Source: Thermoplasma acidophilum DSM 1728
GTDB lineage: Archaea > Thermoplasmatota > Thermoplasmata > Thermoplasmatales > Thermoplasmataceae
DNA length: 64,000 nt
Reading direction: 5' to 3'
NCBI RefSeq assembly: GCF_000195915.1
Contig: NC_002578.1
Coordinates: forward strand, 620,001 to 684,000
Below are positions 1-8,565 of this stretch, piece by piece. The translations under genes and the position numbers were made by a program. The first letter of the stretch is position 1. Every line of letters starts with the position of its first letter. The notes under the pieces are model-generated. The model was not told the origin of the DNA and searched no databases. It saw only the letters and a program-made list of their open reading frames with translations.

Positions 1-1
1 A

Positions 2-1114
2 GAAGAGTTATCTACGTTTTATCTGGATGAAAAGGATGGTGTGAAATGGATAAGCGATCTTTCCACTTCTGGAGACCATGACGATGCAGTAAGGCGGCTG
101 ATCGATATCTATACGAATGGTTGGATCGTTGTCATCACTGGGCAATCAACAGAGGGCCGGAAGGCCGAAGCCATCACCAGGCCGGAGGGGCGCATAATAA
201 ACTATGACGAAGCCCAGATGCTTAGCCTGGCCGTGAGATCCCTGAAGAGAAAAGAGAAGAAGACGAATTTATATGAGTCTTTTTCCGATATTTATTTTGG
301 AATAAGAGATTCGATAGAAGCTCAGAGGTATGGCATTTCGGAGATGAATGTGGAGAATTATTACGAATCATCTCTGCTTTATCAGTTTAACGGGCCTTTC
401 GATAAACCTGCAATGGCAACAAGGGAGATAATAGCAGTTTACAGATCGCTGGTGGATCGCGGGCTTGACAAGGATGAGGAGGCTGTGATGAGATCCATAA
501 TGGTACTGGACGAGGCGAGCGAAAGACAGATATCTGGAAACGTGGATCTCAATCCGCGCACCCTGAAAACTGTACTTGAATCTCTTTACAGAAACAGGTA
601 CATAGCCAAGAATTTTGAGAGGAAGTTTGTGGCGATTGCGCAAAAATACACTAAAGAAGAAGCCCTAAAGATTCTTGCCTATGCTGCAATAAGGGATCTT
701 GGAATGATAACCCCATCAAGATTAGCCAGCATGATCGGCATCAATGTGGAGGAATCACTACATGTTCTTAGCAATACAGAGGGATGCAGTGCATATTTCA
801 ACCTCAAAACAAAGGAAGTCTACTTCAGCAGGGTGGATCTTGCGAATGAAGATGTATCAGCTGAAGCTGCGGATGCAATATTTTCATCCAAGGACATACT
901 GGCTCTCATATACAGTGACTATCTCAAGATGATCTTCGGATCAGGATACGACATGTTCTATTATGACGGCAGGTTATTCTCAGCGGCGTTTTCTGTTCAG
1001 AGGACGGTCAGGCATCTGAAATTGAAGAAGTTCGCTGGGGACGAATCCTCCCTTGATCGGATTGAGGATAAGCTCAGGGAACTGGGATACCTCTTATCAT
1101 CCCATAGATCCTGA
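2..1114 (+). CDS. C-terminal part of an unrecognised protein, cut by the window edge
   Basis: The reading frame is open from base 2 without a start codon, so this is the 3' part of a longer gene; the GTG at 41 is unlikely to be the real start. About 370 residues are visible. They are soluble and charged, with several helical stretches that look like winged-helix or helix-turn-helix units (for example around 'ITPSRLASMIGINVEESL'). The last ~60 residues end in basic and acidic helices. A large helicase-related protein with C-terminal winged helices (Lhr type) is possible, but no helicase motif lies in the visible part, so I assign no function. Confidence 0.6.
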   Translation, partial: EELSTFYLDEKDGVKWISDLSTSGDHDDAVRRLIDIYTNGWIVVITGQSTEGRKAEAITRPEGRIINYDEAQMLSLAVRSLKRKEKKTNLYESFSDIYFGIRDSIEAQRYGISEMNVENYYESSLLYQFNGPFDKPAMATREIIAVYRSLVDRGLDKDEEAVMRSIMVLDEASERQISGNVDLNPRTLKTVLESLYRNRYIAKNFERKFVAIAQKYTKEEALKILAYAAIRDLGMITPSRLASMIGINVEESLHVLSNTEGCSAYFNLKTKEVYFSRVDLANEDVSAEAADAIFSSKDILALIYSDYLKMIFGSGYDMFYYDGRLFSAAFSVQRTVRHLKLKKFAGDESSLDRIEDKLRELGYLLSSHRS

Positions 1115-1459
1115 TATTTGGCATTTTAACATACTTTCCCTGTTGGCATCGAAATTCTCCAGATCTGTATAAACCGTTGACTCTAGGCAACGATCAAATC
1201 AAATATCATTGGGCATAGCCATTCACGGTGATCTGGCAGATCGAGGATGCAATCCTCGGGAAATAGCGGATGATATGATGCATCGATGTCATATAGCGGT
1301 TGTTTTGCAGTCGATAGTTCAGATGCAAGTGCTATGATCGCATGATATTCAACGAAGATGACCCAAATCAGATCAACGGCTAATGATCATAATAAAATGA
1401 TAAAGTTAATACTATTAATGGTCAAATAAATTTATATATGTCAATATCTTTAATAATAT
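1115..1459. other. Intergenic region with one hairpin
   Basis: This is 345 bases without a convincing gene. A short perfect hairpin (7-base arms CGAGGAT/ATCCTCG, 3-base loop) lies at 1242-1258; no T-run follows it, so it is not a typical terminator. The last ~75 bases are AT-rich and hold the promoter of the stress-protein gene. Confidence 0.5.
1428..1438 (+). promoter_or_regulatory. TATA-like box of the universal stress protein gene
   Basis: AATTTATATAT is centred about 26 bases before the ATG at 1460, the spacing expected for an archaeal TATA box with transcription starting at or next to the start codon. The mRNA is therefore probably leaderless. Inferred from spacing only. Confidence 0.55.
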
Positions 1460-1903
1460 ATGAGAGCTCTGATAGCATACGATGGCAGCGAAACTGCCCA
1501 GTGCGCCCTAGAATTTGCTCTGAATCTTAGGAACTCGGTAAACAAATACATCATACTTTACGTTATCCCTCAGATCATCGGTACCACTCCAACATATGAT
1601 ACGTACGTTCCTGAATCCATGTTCGAAGATGAGAGAAAGAAGGCCGAGGATATCATCGAAAAGGCCAAAAAGCTTGTCAGTAATGAAAATCTCGACATAG
1701 ACTTCCAGATCGTTGATTCCGGTACCAAGACTGTCGCAAAAAAGATAGTGGAGGTGGCTGAGGAGAGCGGGGTTGATCTCATAATAACAGGCTCAAGGAA
1801 TCTCAAAGGTCTCACAAAGATAATACTCGGATCAGTCAGCAGTGAGCTACTGAAGCTCAGCAACGTACCTGTGATGGTCTGCAGTACCAATGCCTGCAAG
1901 TGA
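1460..1903 (+). CDS. Universal stress protein, UspA family
   Basis: The 147-residue length is that of a single Usp domain. It opens with the typical first strand 'ALIAYDGSETAQCALEFAL' and ends with the nucleotide-binding signature, read as 'GSRNLKG' followed by 'LGSVSSELL' and 'NVPVMV', so it probably belongs to the ATP-binding subgroup. Such proteins are cytoplasmic dimers tied to stress survival; the specific role is unknown. The gene is monocistronic by position, with a TATA-like box about 26 bases upstream. Confidence 0.9.
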   Translation: MRALIAYDGSETAQCALEFALNLRNSVNKYIILYVIPQIIGTTPTYDTYVPESMFEDERKKAEDIIEKAKKLVSNENLDIDFQIVDSGTKTVAKKIVEVAEESGVDLIITGSRNLKGLTKIILGSVSSELLKLSNVPVMVCSTNACK

Positions 1904-1905
1904 TC

Positions 1906-1916
1906 TTTTTATATAG
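1906..1916 (+). promoter_or_regulatory. TATA-like box of rps17e
   Basis: TTTTTATATAG begins right after the stress-protein stop codon and lies about 23 bases before the ATG at 1934. This suggests a separate, leaderless rps17e transcript. Confidence 0.5.
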
Positions 1917-1933
1917 CTTATCTATTTCGAAAC

Positions 1934-2161
1934 ATGGGAAGTATCAGACCATTCAATGTCAAGAGAACTGCTGAAGAACTTGCAGATAAATTTCCGAACG
2001 TTTTCGGAGATAAATTCGAAGAAAACAAGAAGAAGCTTGAAAAGATGATGCCAGATGTTTCCAAGCGTACAATAAATATGATAGCCGGTTATATAACGAG
2101 ATATGCGGTCAAGAAGAAGGAAAAGGCGAAGAGAGAAATAGAGGAGAATTCTCTCAACTGA
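1934..2161 (+). CDS. rps17e: Small ribosomal subunit protein eS17 (S17e)
   Basis: The 75 residues match the archaeal/eukaryotic S17e family in length and pattern: an N-terminal 'MGSIRPFNVKRTAEELADKF', the mid segment 'FEENKKKLEKMMPDVSKRT' and the helix 'INMIAGYITRYAVKKK'. It is a basic component of the 30S subunit with no bacterial counterpart. It stands between a stress protein and an unknown gene rather than in a ribosomal cluster. The short length is normal for archaea, where the eukaryotic C-terminal extension is missing. Confidence 0.93.
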   Translation: MGSIRPFNVKRTAEELADKFPNVFGDKFEENKKKLEKMMPDVSKRTINMIAGYITRYAVKKKEKAKREIEENSLN

Positions 2162-2206
2162 AATTTTCGTTCATTTGAGGCATCACTCAATACAAGAATA
2201 GGATAG

Positions 2207-2614
2207 ATGGACAAGCAGAAGGCTATAGAATTTCTAGAAAGGAATGCAGCTTTATTCGATGTACGCGACCTGAAGAATTTTATGGAGAATTACTTCGGTG
2301 GCAATTTCTATACAGACATATCAAATATAAATTCCGATGGCGAATATTCATTCATATCTGAGGTCACCGGCATTATAGGGGAAAAGTCCGTACAGAAAGA
2401 TGAAAGGGTAATAAGATATCGAAAATTCTGGATAGGTGGAAGAATTATTTTCACGCTGTGGAACGAGGAAATTGACAGATACGCAGGCCTCATGCAGGAA
2501 TCAGCAAAACTCATATTCGTGTTCTGCCGGATACGTATCACGCAGTTCGGAATAGAAGGGAGCCTGGGGCTTAGAGGTTTCATAGATAGATATCAAAAGG
2601 ATTCGATGCAATAG
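2207..2614 (+). CDS. Hypothetical protein, 135 aa
   Basis: I do not recognise this protein. It is soluble with no membrane segment or signal peptide. The centre has alternating hydrophobic stretches ('ERVIRYRKFWIGGRIIFTLW', 'AKLIFVFCRIRITQFG') that suggest a beta-rich core, and the N-terminus is helical and acidic. It starts 45 bases after rps17e on the same strand and could be cotranscribed. The codon pattern and uninterrupted length support a real gene. Confidence 0.6.
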   Translation: MDKQKAIEFLERNAALFDVRDLKNFMENYFGGNFYTDISNINSDGEYSFISEVTGIIGEKSVQKDERVIRYRKFWIGGRIIFTLWNEEIDRYAGLMQESAKLIFVFCRIRITQFGIEGSLGLRGFIDRYQKDSMQ

Positions 2615-2737
2615 GCTGTTTTTCCTGTATTTAATTCCAATGGCCAGGTTATTCTTCAAAGGAATTCTGGTATGCTATGCAGCATTGCGGCACCAGGAAG
2701 AGTTAAATTTTTAAGATAGTTCATAATGCTTGCGTGA

Positions 2738-2929
2738 ATGGTGAACTGGATAAGGGGAATTTCAGCGGCGTTGCTATTCATAGGCCTGGCGTTCTATTTG
2801 GCATGGTCCATTATGTATGATACATGGTTCGATATTGGCCTGTATTCGTTTACCATAGTGCTTGTGGTTTTCGGCATTCTCGGTATAATGCTGACAACAG
2901 TTAAGGATGAAAGCGAAACTGCGACATGA
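2738..2929 (+). CDS. Small two-helix membrane protein, 63 aa
   Basis: The sequence has two strongly hydrophobic segments (about residues 6-26 and 32-54) with a short polar turn and a charged C-terminal tail ('KDESETAT'). No family is recognised. It faces the VirB4-like operon tail to tail, with 15 bases between the two stop codons, so it is not part of that operon. Confidence 0.55.
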   Translation: MVNWIRGISAALLFIGLAFYLAWSIMYDTWFDIGLYSFTIVLVVFGILGIMLTTVKDESETAT

Positions 2930-2944
2930 TAGACTACTCAATCT

Positions 2945-4864
2945 TCAAGATAAAGTGGTATCGACGTCTGTAATGAGAATTTTCACGTATCGTCCACCAT
3001 AGGAATAATAGCATTCGGAAAGGTTGTGGTTCTTTCCTCCGATGAGCTTGCTGAGATCATTGGTGCCCGGAATATACCTTTGAAAGTCGTCCTCTGGCGA
3101 TGCTGTTCTGAAGAAGAATCTGTGAACGCTGTTCTCCTCTATGGTATTTCCAAACATTATATCGCTTATGCTCTGTGTTATTATGAATACAGAAGTTTCG
3201 AAATGCCTGGAATGCCTCACGGTGTTCTCAACCAATCTGAGGGCATCTTCGTTCTTCAACACCATGTTCGCTTCATCTATGATCATGGTCTTGCGCCCGT
3301 CGATCTTTGACATGAATTGAGATAGCGCTTCTGCTATCATTAGGCCGGATGTTGCCTCCTTTTCCGCACTGATCAGATCATACTTTATTATAATCGCCCG
3401 ATACAACGAAACATCGGTGATCGCTCTCCTTATCAAATCAAGAAAACCAATGAGATCCGTCTCCATGCACGAACGCCCAAGTTCAGTACAATGGTATTCG
3501 TTCAGCGGATCGAGTATCAGCAGTTTTGAATATTCAGCTCTGAACACCCTACTTGAGAATACCTTCGCAAAATACGATTTCCCAGATCCAGTTTCCCCGG
3601 TCACTATGGAATTGTAGGATGTGTGCGAAAAATAGTCCAGATAGATCGGTTTCCCTGTGTATTCATTTATGCCAATAAGTATTCCGGACGTCTCCTCCCT
3701 GGAGAAGTAAGCTGGGAAGAATGATGCAGCAGAGGAGGCATCCATGGGGTAAGGCGTATTTTCGCGTGTGAAGTCAAAGAAGCCCTGGACAGAGCGTGAT
3801 GCCCTGTAACTCAGATTCCTCGCTCTCATTCCAGCTATTCTGAGGCCTCTGTCAAGTTTTGAAATCTCACGCTTTAGCCCGTAGGGAGTTCTGCTCATAA
3901 CCATGAAATCCAGGCTGCAAAGGAAAGCTTCAGGAGTATCCTTTCTCGACTCATTCGATAGTATCTCAGCAGAATTCAGTACAGATTTGAGATAATCAGT
4001 GTTTTCCTTCCTGCTATTTCTCTGCTTCAATTCAAAGGTTATGTCAGCGATCTTTGTTGAAGCTGTCTTTGCAAGTTTTTTTCTGTCGACATGCTTAGCG
4101 CTGAACTTCACGGCGGCGTTCAGATCGCTGATCTCAAGAGCTTCACAGTAGGACGGAAAGATAGCTTTTTCGGCGTCAACAAGGCTGAATATTGATATAT
4201 TCCTGCTTCCGGAAATATAGTTCTTTCTGGCACGCATGCGGAAATCAGAGAATAGGATCCGCATCCGGCTGATGTCCATATCATTTAATTCGATCCTCAG
4301 GCCAGCCCTCTCATTTCCGAGTGGAACTGCATTTATTGATTGGACCAGTTCATGCTCGCTTCTTCCCTGTGACCATAGCAAAACGTATGTGGAGAAATAC
4401 ACCTTACCATTCAGTTCTGCAATATTCTTAGCTTCTTCCGCAGCATGCGGAATAGAATATGCTGTGACGTCTATTCCAGAAGCGAGGAGGTCGGTTATGA
4501 AGGAGGCGATCTCAAGGAAGCTCTCGGCATGATTGTCATATGCAGATACCGTCTTTGCCACAATCGCTGGGATGTTGTGCATCTTTATCAACGTGTATTC
4601 TCCATATTTCATTATATCCGGCGTTTGCAGCTGGATACGGAAGATACTGTTCAGCCTTGCTATTAAAACATGCCTGATCCTTGGATGAACAATAGCCACT
4701 GAGATTGGAATCGCCAGAATCGCGTAAATGCCAAAGAACCTTGCAAGGATGAGAAATGACGATGCGCTGGCAATCAAAATAATAACAAGGGAGACGGGAA
4801 GGCCATAGTATTCTGGGGTGTAAGCTAGCACATTCCTGAGGACGTTATCCTGCCAGGATCTCAA
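2945..4864 (-). CDS. VirB4/CedB-like secretion ATPase with N-terminal membrane hairpin
   Basis: This 639-residue protein has a hydrophobic hairpin at about residues 22-60, resembling a VirB3-type membrane part fused to the ATPase. A ~350-residue variable region follows. The C-terminal HerA/VirB4-type ATPase domain has Walker A 'GETGSGKS' near residue 423, Walker B 'TMIIDEANM' near 526 and a downstream 'VFIITQS' sensor-like strand. VirB4 ATPases are membrane-bound hexamers that power pilus assembly or DNA transfer in type IV systems; CedB plays this part in the crenarchaeal DNA-import system. It is the last gene of the operon and its start overlaps the preceding stop by 4 bases. Which way it moves its substrate, and whether the substrate is DNA, is inference. 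Confidence 0.8.
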   Translation of the reverse strand: MRSWQDNVLRNVLAYTPEYYGLPVSLVIILIASASSFLILARFFGIYAILAIPISVAIVHPRIRHVLIARLNSIFRIQLQTPDIMKYGEYTLIKMHNIPAIVAKTVSAYDNHAESFLEIASFITDLLASGIDVTAYSIPHAAEEAKNIAELNGKVYFSTYVLLWSQGRSEHELVQSINAVPLGNERAGLRIELNDMDISRMRILFSDFRMRARKNYISGSRNISIFSLVDAEKAIFPSYCEALEISDLNAAVKFSAKHVDRKKLAKTASTKIADITFELKQRNSRKENTDYLKSVLNSAEILSNESRKDTPEAFLCSLDFMVMSRTPYGLKREISKLDRGLRIAGMRARNLSYRASRSVQGFFDFTRENTPYPMDASSAASFFPAYFSREETSGILIGINEYTGKPIYLDYFSHTSYNSIVTGETGSGKSYFAKVFSSRVFRAEYSKLLILDPLNEYHCTELGRSCMETDLIGFLDLIRRAITDVSLYRAIIIKYDLISAEKEATSGLMIAEALSQFMSKIDGRKTMIIDEANMVLKNEDALRLVENTVRHSRHFETSVFIITQSISDIMFGNTIEENSVHRFFFRTASPEDDFQRYIPGTNDLSKLIGGKNHNLSECYYSYGGRYVKILITDVDTTLS

Positions 4865-5796
4865 CCTGAATTCCCCCTCCCGTATAAGGTATCTTTTGAA
4901 TACACCTCACTCCAGTCTATTCTTCGGTCTTTTGAGGTCGATATCATCTCATCGATCTGACCCCCTATGAAACCGCCGATCATTCCCATCGGTATTCTGA
5001 TAGGCTGCATCCTGAAGCTTACATTCCTCATCCAAACGAAAATCAAGGAAGGTATGGCAGGAGCCAGAATAAAAAATCCAAGTTCCAGTATTGGGTCGGC
5101 AGAGAATATGTGGGCCAGAATGAGATCCATCATTATCGGTATGGGAAGAAAGGCAAGTTCCACAAACGTAGCCATTGCACGGATCAGGTACTCCTGGGTC
5201 TTCCTTATGAAGGCTATGGACGAAAACACAGGTATAATGATCATCAGAAGAAGCTCTGCAGCTTCCCTGAATATGAGCTCCGCCAGCAACGATGTTATTG
5301 CGAAAAAGTAGCTTGTGAGATAGATAAAGGCAAGGACGATCGATGAGCTGGCTCCGTTCGAAGTGAAGCTTGATATCTGCGTAACGCTAAATATAGAGTA
5401 CCAGTCTATTCCACCATATTTCCAAAAATATCCGAAGAGATCTTCGAAGATCATGGTTAAGTATACCAGTATTCTGAAGGCAAAGGCCATGGCTAGGAAC
5501 GGTATGAGGAGATTGAGGAGCGCCCGGGTAGCCCTGAAACTTGAAATTAACGATCTAATCGCTATGAAGAGTGAAAATACGATCAGCGTAACCGGTATTA
5601 TTGTGCCATAGACAAGGTCCGTGATCGATCGATATAACGAATAATAGGCGGATCCAGGATCGAGAATCAACCCATAGGAATAAACCGGGTTAAGACCGTA
5701 GTATACCACAAGGTGCCAGATCGGATCCAAAATGGCTAGGTATATGGCTACAATAGCCCTGAGAACATCGTATAACAGTGTTGGAATACCTATCAT
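4861..5796 (-). CDS. VirB6/CedA-like polytopic membrane protein
   Basis: This 311-residue protein has about seven hydrophobic segments (roughly residues 8-30, 60-84, 90-115, 145-168, 175-195, 205-228 and 235-255), a central amphipathic stretch with aromatic residues, and a charged cytoplasmic-looking tail. Size, topology and the position between a VirB2-like and a VirB4-like gene match VirB6/TrbL/CedA proteins, which form the membrane channel of type IV systems. Sequence similarity in this family is weak, so the call rests mainly on context and topology. It overlaps both neighbours by 4 bases (ATGA type), so translation is probably coupled. Confidence 0.65.
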   Translation of the reverse strand: MIGIPTLLYDVLRAIVAIYLAILDPIWHLVVYYGLNPVYSYGLILDPGSAYYSLYRSITDLVYGTIIPVTLIVFSLFIAIRSLISSFRATRALLNLLIPFLAMAFAFRILVYLTMIFEDLFGYFWKYGGIDWYSIFSVTQISSFTSNGASSSIVLAFIYLTSYFFAITSLLAELIFREAAELLLMIIIPVFSSIAFIRKTQEYLIRAMATFVELAFLPIPIMMDLILAHIFSADPILELGFFILAPAIPSLIFVWMRNVSFRMQPIRIPMGMIGGFIGGQIDEMISTSKDRRIDWSEVYSKDTLYGRGNSG

Positions 5797-6068
5797 GATC
5801 CTGTTATGATGTAATTGAACACGGCGTAAAGAAGCCCGCTCACCGCAAGAATGTATATGAATGTTCCAATGGCAGCGTTCTTGAGTCTTGTTCTGGCGAT
5901 CATTCTCTTGCTCTCGTCGGAGCTGAAAAATTCGATTGCTATTGGTATCCAGAGAAGCGATATGATGACAGCCGAGACGGATATGGCTATGGTATCTATC
6001 CTAGTCAAAACGGCGGAAATGCTACTTCCACCGCCAGACAGAAAAGGGATAATGGAAATAAATGCCAT
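5793..6068 (-). CDS. VirB2/CedA1-like two-helix membrane protein (candidate pilin)
   Basis: The small protein has a short N-terminal hydrophobic lead ending in 'GGGSS', a first membrane helix, a basic loop ('KRMIARTRLKN') and a second membrane helix. That is the layout of VirB2/TrbC pilins and of archaeal CedA1/TedC subunits. I take the ATG at 6068 (91 residues) rather than a TTG at 6077, because a TATA-like box on the minus strand lies about 23 bases upstream. It is the first gene of the operon and overlaps the VirB6-like gene by 4 bases. Pilin identity is inferred from topology and neighbours. Confidence 0.6.
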   Translation of the reverse strand: MAFISIIPFLSGGGSSISAVLTRIDTIAISVSAVIISLLWIPIAIEFFSSDESKRMIARTRLKNAAIGTFIYILAVSGLLYAVFNYIITGS

Positions 6069-6084
6069 ACGCTTCAATAATCAA

Positions 6085-6096
6085 ACAATATATAAA
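6085..6096 (-). promoter_or_regulatory. TATA-like box of the type IV secretion-like operon
   Basis: On the minus strand the sequence reads CTTTATATATTG, about 23 bases before the ATG at 6068. It is the only clear promoter-like element before the three overlapping genes, so they are probably one leaderless transcript. Confidence 0.5.
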
Positions 6097-6145
6097 GTTA
6101 TACTTAATGAATGAAATGCAATTGTTTTAATTATTTAGATATTGG

Positions 6146-7481
6146 TCATAATTGTATTCCGGTAAATTTATCCTCTCCTAGCAAGGCCTTTGCTTTCCTG
6201 ATCTTTGATTGAATGAAATCCGATCGGCCTATATCCCTTCTGACGTAATAGCTTCCCTTAACGTGTGCCAGTGAGGAATCTACAAGTTCAGATGCTTCTG
6301 GTATGCTGTTTCCCTTGGCTATTATGGCCAGCGATCTGGATGTGCTCTGCTTCAATCTGAGCATATCACCGCTGACGGAAGCGTACAGAACGTCAACACC
6401 GCTGTCAAATATTGCCTTGTCCAGTTCTATTTCGCCGGGTTTTGGATCGGAACCGTAGCCTATAGGCACTATATACTTCAGCACACTAGCCTTTCTCTCG
6501 AATATCTTGTCTCCCTGAAGGTTTCCATCATATATCTGGTGCAGTGTTTCAACAAAATCGCTTTTGAGGAGCGTCAGAACATTTATTCCCTCGGGATCCG
6601 CAAATCTAGCATTGATCTCTATGACCTTAACGCCATGTGGCGTATCCATGAACTGGCCATACATGATCCCCTTGAAGGGAGTGTTTTCCGAGTTCATCGC
6701 CCGGATAATGTCTACGAGTATGTGTTTTGCCTCCTCGGGAGCACGATCGCTGATGAATGGCAATGTGAAGCTTGAATCGGAGATGGAACCCATACCCCCG
6801 GTGTTCGGCCCTGCATCACCCTCATACGCTCTCTTGTAATCCTGAACGATCGGCATAAACGAGGCGTATCTTGCCGTCGACAAATGCCTGAAGGCTGAAT
6901 TCCTCGCCCACCATCTTTTCTTCTATGAGCACGACACCATCCCTTCTTAGGATCTCGATGGCATATCGCCTGGCGTCTTCAACCGTTTCAAGCTGTTCAC
7001 CCACCACCTTCACGCCTTTTCCACCGGTCAGGCCTATTGGCTTCACAGCCACTTCAGGACCCAGATCTCTGAGTGCGCTTTCCAAATCTTCTTCGCTGAA
7101 ACATTCTCTGAAATTCACGTTTCCCGGTATGTTATGCCTCTTCATCAGTTCCCTCATGAACATCTTCGAAGTCTCAATTCTTGCTGCTTCCATCGTAGGA
7201 GACGCCACGGGGATTCCACGCCTTAGCAGATTATTGACAAGCGGCGTATCCAGCACTGGATCAGGGCCTATGAAGACCATATCAACCAAATTATCAGCGG
7301 CAAAATCCTCGATCTTCCTGTAATCTAATTCGTTAACAACCAGATACTTTGATGAGAGTGATTTGATCGACGGATTCTCATGGCCTATGGCGGAGAACAG
7401 GATGGCTCCTGATCTCTTTATGGCCATTGCTATTGCATCTTCTCTTCCGCCGCTACCAACGATCATAACCTTCTCTGTCAT
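6146..7481 (-). CDS. purD: Phosphoribosylamine-glycine ligase, interrupted by a frameshift
   Basis: PurD makes glycinamide ribonucleotide from phosphoribosylamine, glycine and ATP in purine synthesis. The N-terminal part (from 7481) shows 'MIVGSGGREDAIA', the ATP-grasp segment 'VAVKPIGLTGGKGVKVV' and 'EEFSLQAFVDGK'. The C-terminal part continues in another frame with 'FMPIVQDYKRAYEGDAGP', 'NTGGMGS' and 'EINARFADPE'. The frame changes between about 6861 and 6873: one extra base (or two missing) separates '...VDGKI' from '...SFMPIVQDYK'. Joined, the product is about 445 residues, the normal length, with no domain missing. A sequencing error or a recent mutation are both possible; the otherwise perfect conservation favours an error or very recent change. 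Confidence 0.85.
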
Positions 7482-7611
7482 ATGGTTCCACCATAATCCA
7501 CATATTGAATTATCTAATGATCAGATCCTCAATCCTTATTTTCGTATATTATTCATTCGCTTCTATCTGGTATTAACCATGTGCACGAAACGATTAGATC
7601 AAAGGATCTTG

Positions 7612-8154
7612 TTAATTCTTTGCCTCGCCTTCAGTTTCGCCCGTTTTACCGGTCATCTCTGATTTTATCTTTTTTGCGAATTCCTCCTTGGAGATGCCAA
7701 AGTAGCTTTCAAATTTCCTCCCAAGGGTGTATATCTTCGAATTTCCCTTATTGATGAGCTTTACAAGCCCCATGTCCTCCAGATGGGATAATATCTGATC
7801 CGTCCGCTGGTGTGCTATCTTCTTTATTGCAGTGGCGCTCAGCCCCACATCGCTTATGGCTATATTCGCTATCACCTTCATCTCTGATCTTGAAATATCT
7901 GGAGGCGAAACGGCATAAGCCTCTGAAAAGTACTGCGATTTCAGCTGTATCCTGTACTTGTAGCCGTATGATGCTACCTCCAATGCCCCATCCCTTTTCT
8001 CGTAGTTCTTCTTCAGGTTTATTACAGCTTTTCTTACAGACAAAGGATCGGCTGACAGTATTTGCGAAATTAGTTTTATGCTTACCGGTGACCTGCTGGA
8101 ATACAGTATCGCCTCAACTTTTCTTGTGAGTTCCTTATTTGCATCATCCACCAT
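7612..8154 (-). CDS. scpB: Segregation and condensation protein B
   Basis: This 180-residue protein has two winged-helix domains typical of ScpB: an N-terminal one beginning 'LTRKVEAILYSSRSPVSIKLISQIL' in outline, and a second with 'ISRSEMKVIANIAI' and 'ATAIKKIAHQRTDQILSHLE'. A charged tail follows. ScpB works as a dimer with the kleisin ScpA and SMC in chromosome organisation; neither partner is in this window. The gene stands alone, with 130 bases to purD downstream. Confidence 0.85.
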   Translation of the reverse strand: MVDDANKELTRKVEAILYSSRSPVSIKLISQILSADPLSVRKAVINLKKNYEKRDGALEVASYGYKYRIQLKSQYFSEAYAVSPPDISRSEMKVIANIAISDVGLSATAIKKIAHQRTDQILSHLEDMGLVKLINKGNSKIYTLGRKFESYFGISKEEFAKKIKSEMTGKTGETEGEAKN

Positions 8155-8565
8155 AATTTATCCTCCGCCACCACTCATCTATCCATTGCGGGGCAGTTCG
8201 CTATGCGAATGCTGAGCCAGATATTTTTTTCTTAAATTATCAGATACATCATAGGTATGGGTAGTATTTTATTTTAATCTTGGATCCTGCGGCTGCCTAA
8301 ACGGAGATAGATGCAATTACCTCGTTGATGCAGAATTGCAAAAATACAGTTAGGAGCCGAGGGCTTTTAAAACTGTGCCTCAGGGAATAAAATGTAATTG
8401 ATGCATCCGATCTCATCAAGGATCGCTGGATCAAGCCGATTTGAACTATATACGTGTAAAACGAAATGGAGTTAAAGGATTCTATCCTCATTGAAGTGAT
8501 ATGCGGGAATGGACGCTCACATTCGATAATAATAAAATTTAATAATATTGACGCATTCTACCGAT
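8155..8565. other. Divergent intergenic region between scpB and the NCS1 permease
   Basis: About 410 bases without a supported gene; the short open frames inside lack family features. The end near the permease is AT-rich, and the AAATTTAATAAT at about 8536-8547 sits at TATA distance from the ATG at 8566. I see no repeat or strong hairpin. Confidence 0.5.

Noticed and set aside
1242-1258. Transcription terminator
   Set aside because: A perfect 7-base hairpin is present, but no T-run follows, it is about 130 bases after the stop codon, and archaeal termination relies on T-runs more than on hairpins.
2945-6077. Integrated conjugative plasmid or provirus
   Set aside because: The operon has VirB-like parts, but no relaxase, coupling protein, integrase, att repeats or composition change at its borders (purD and small core genes on either side).
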